DNA of 6,703 nucleotides from Saprospiraceae bacterium. GTDB lineage: Bacteria > Bacteroidota > Bacteroidia > Chitinophagales > Saprospiraceae. Of the stretch, positions 6,589-6,703 are shown in pieces; positions within the stretch are counted from its first letter, which is position 1; every line of letters starts with the position of its first letter. The stretch covers positions 1 through 6,703 of the forward strand of contig JADZFP010000281.1 of NCBI GenBank assembly GCA_020849825.1, read 5' to 3'. The notes below the pieces were generated by a model. It was not told the origin of the DNA and made no database searches. It saw nothing but the letters and a program-made list of their open reading frames with translations. The translations under genes and the position numbers were made by a program.

Positions 6589-6609
6589 CGCCGACATTCT
6601 AGTCGGCGC
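6588..6609 (+). terminator. Perfect hairpin at the stop codon of the amidase gene
   Basis: GCGCCGAC (6588-6595) pairs perfectly with GTCGGCGC (6602-6609) around a 6-nt loop, ATTCTA. The first base of the stem is the last base of the TAG stop. No T-run follows (ACACCACGGGG), so this is not a classic Rho-independent terminator. It could be a Rho-assisted terminator, an mRNA 3'-end stabiliser, or one copy of a dispersed palindromic repeat. Confidence 0.55.
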
Positions 6610-6627
6610 ACACCACGGGGGAATACC

Positions 6628-6703
6628 ATGAAGCGATTAGCCCTATTTCATCACCTATTGGTCTGATATCTCGCTTGTCTTTTTGTCTCAAAGAAGTTTA
6701 GTG
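6628..6703 (+). other. Start-like site with early stop; possible broken gene or no gene
   Basis: An ATG at 6628 is preceded by GGGGGA (6617-6622), the most Shine-Dalgarno-like site in the window. It reads MKRLALFHHLLV and stops at TGA 6664-6666. The same frame then stays open to the window edge with another hydrophobic stretch (YLACLFVSKKF), so the whole resembles a signal peptide interrupted by one stop codon. It may be a decayed gene, a sequencing error, or chance. The window is too short to decide. Confidence 0.25.

Noticed and set aside
5587..6597. Long minus-strand frame (336 residues) covering the whole amidase gene
   Set aside because: It is exactly antisense to a confidently recognised DUF1460 protein, has no family-like motifs, and is the usual shadow of biased third codon positions.

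Overview
The window reads as a piece of a Bacteroidota chromosome or contig, probably a Saprospiria-like lineage. The phylum rests on four things: a clear C-terminal type IX secretion (T9SS type A) sorting domain, signal peptides of the usual Bacteroidota form, a DUF1460 amidase of the kind common in that phylum, and the lack of strong Shine-Dalgarno sites before most starts. The class is only an inference. All recognisable genes encode exported or envelope proteins.

Layout. Positions 1-163 hold no gene but contain a 9-bp-stem hairpin (55-78), a smaller hairpin (87-100) and a T10 tract. Positions 164-504 are a dense cluster of short G+C-rich direct and inverted repeats built on 8-bp units (CTCTGCG and CTTTGCG types), with three copies of a longer composite unit. 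A minus-strand gene at 588-1085 encodes a secreted SnoaL/NTF2-like protein. A 213-bp divergent intergenic region (1086-1298) separates it from three plus-strand genes. These are a large T9SS-exported protein with two sets of Ycf48/BNR-type propeller repeats flanking Ig/PKD-like domains (1299-3938), a secreted DUF4139 protein (4005-5597) and a membrane-anchored DUF1460 NlpC/P60-fold amidase (5605-6588). A perfect 8-bp-stem hairpin lies at the stop codon of the last gene. The right edge carries a start-like site whose frame closes after 12 codons.

How the genes relate. The DUF4139 and DUF1460 genes are 7 bp apart and almost certainly co-transcribed. The propeller gene, 66 bp upstream, may share the transcript. 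The only enzyme whose reaction can be named with some confidence is the DUF1460 amidase (peptidoglycan fragments). The DUF4139 partner has no known biochemical role, so a shared envelope function is only a hypothesis. I found no CRISPR array, tRNA, rRNA, transposase or defence gene, and no clearly new multi-gene system. The most unusual parts are the nested repeat cluster and the regular 7+7 blade layout of the T9SS protein.
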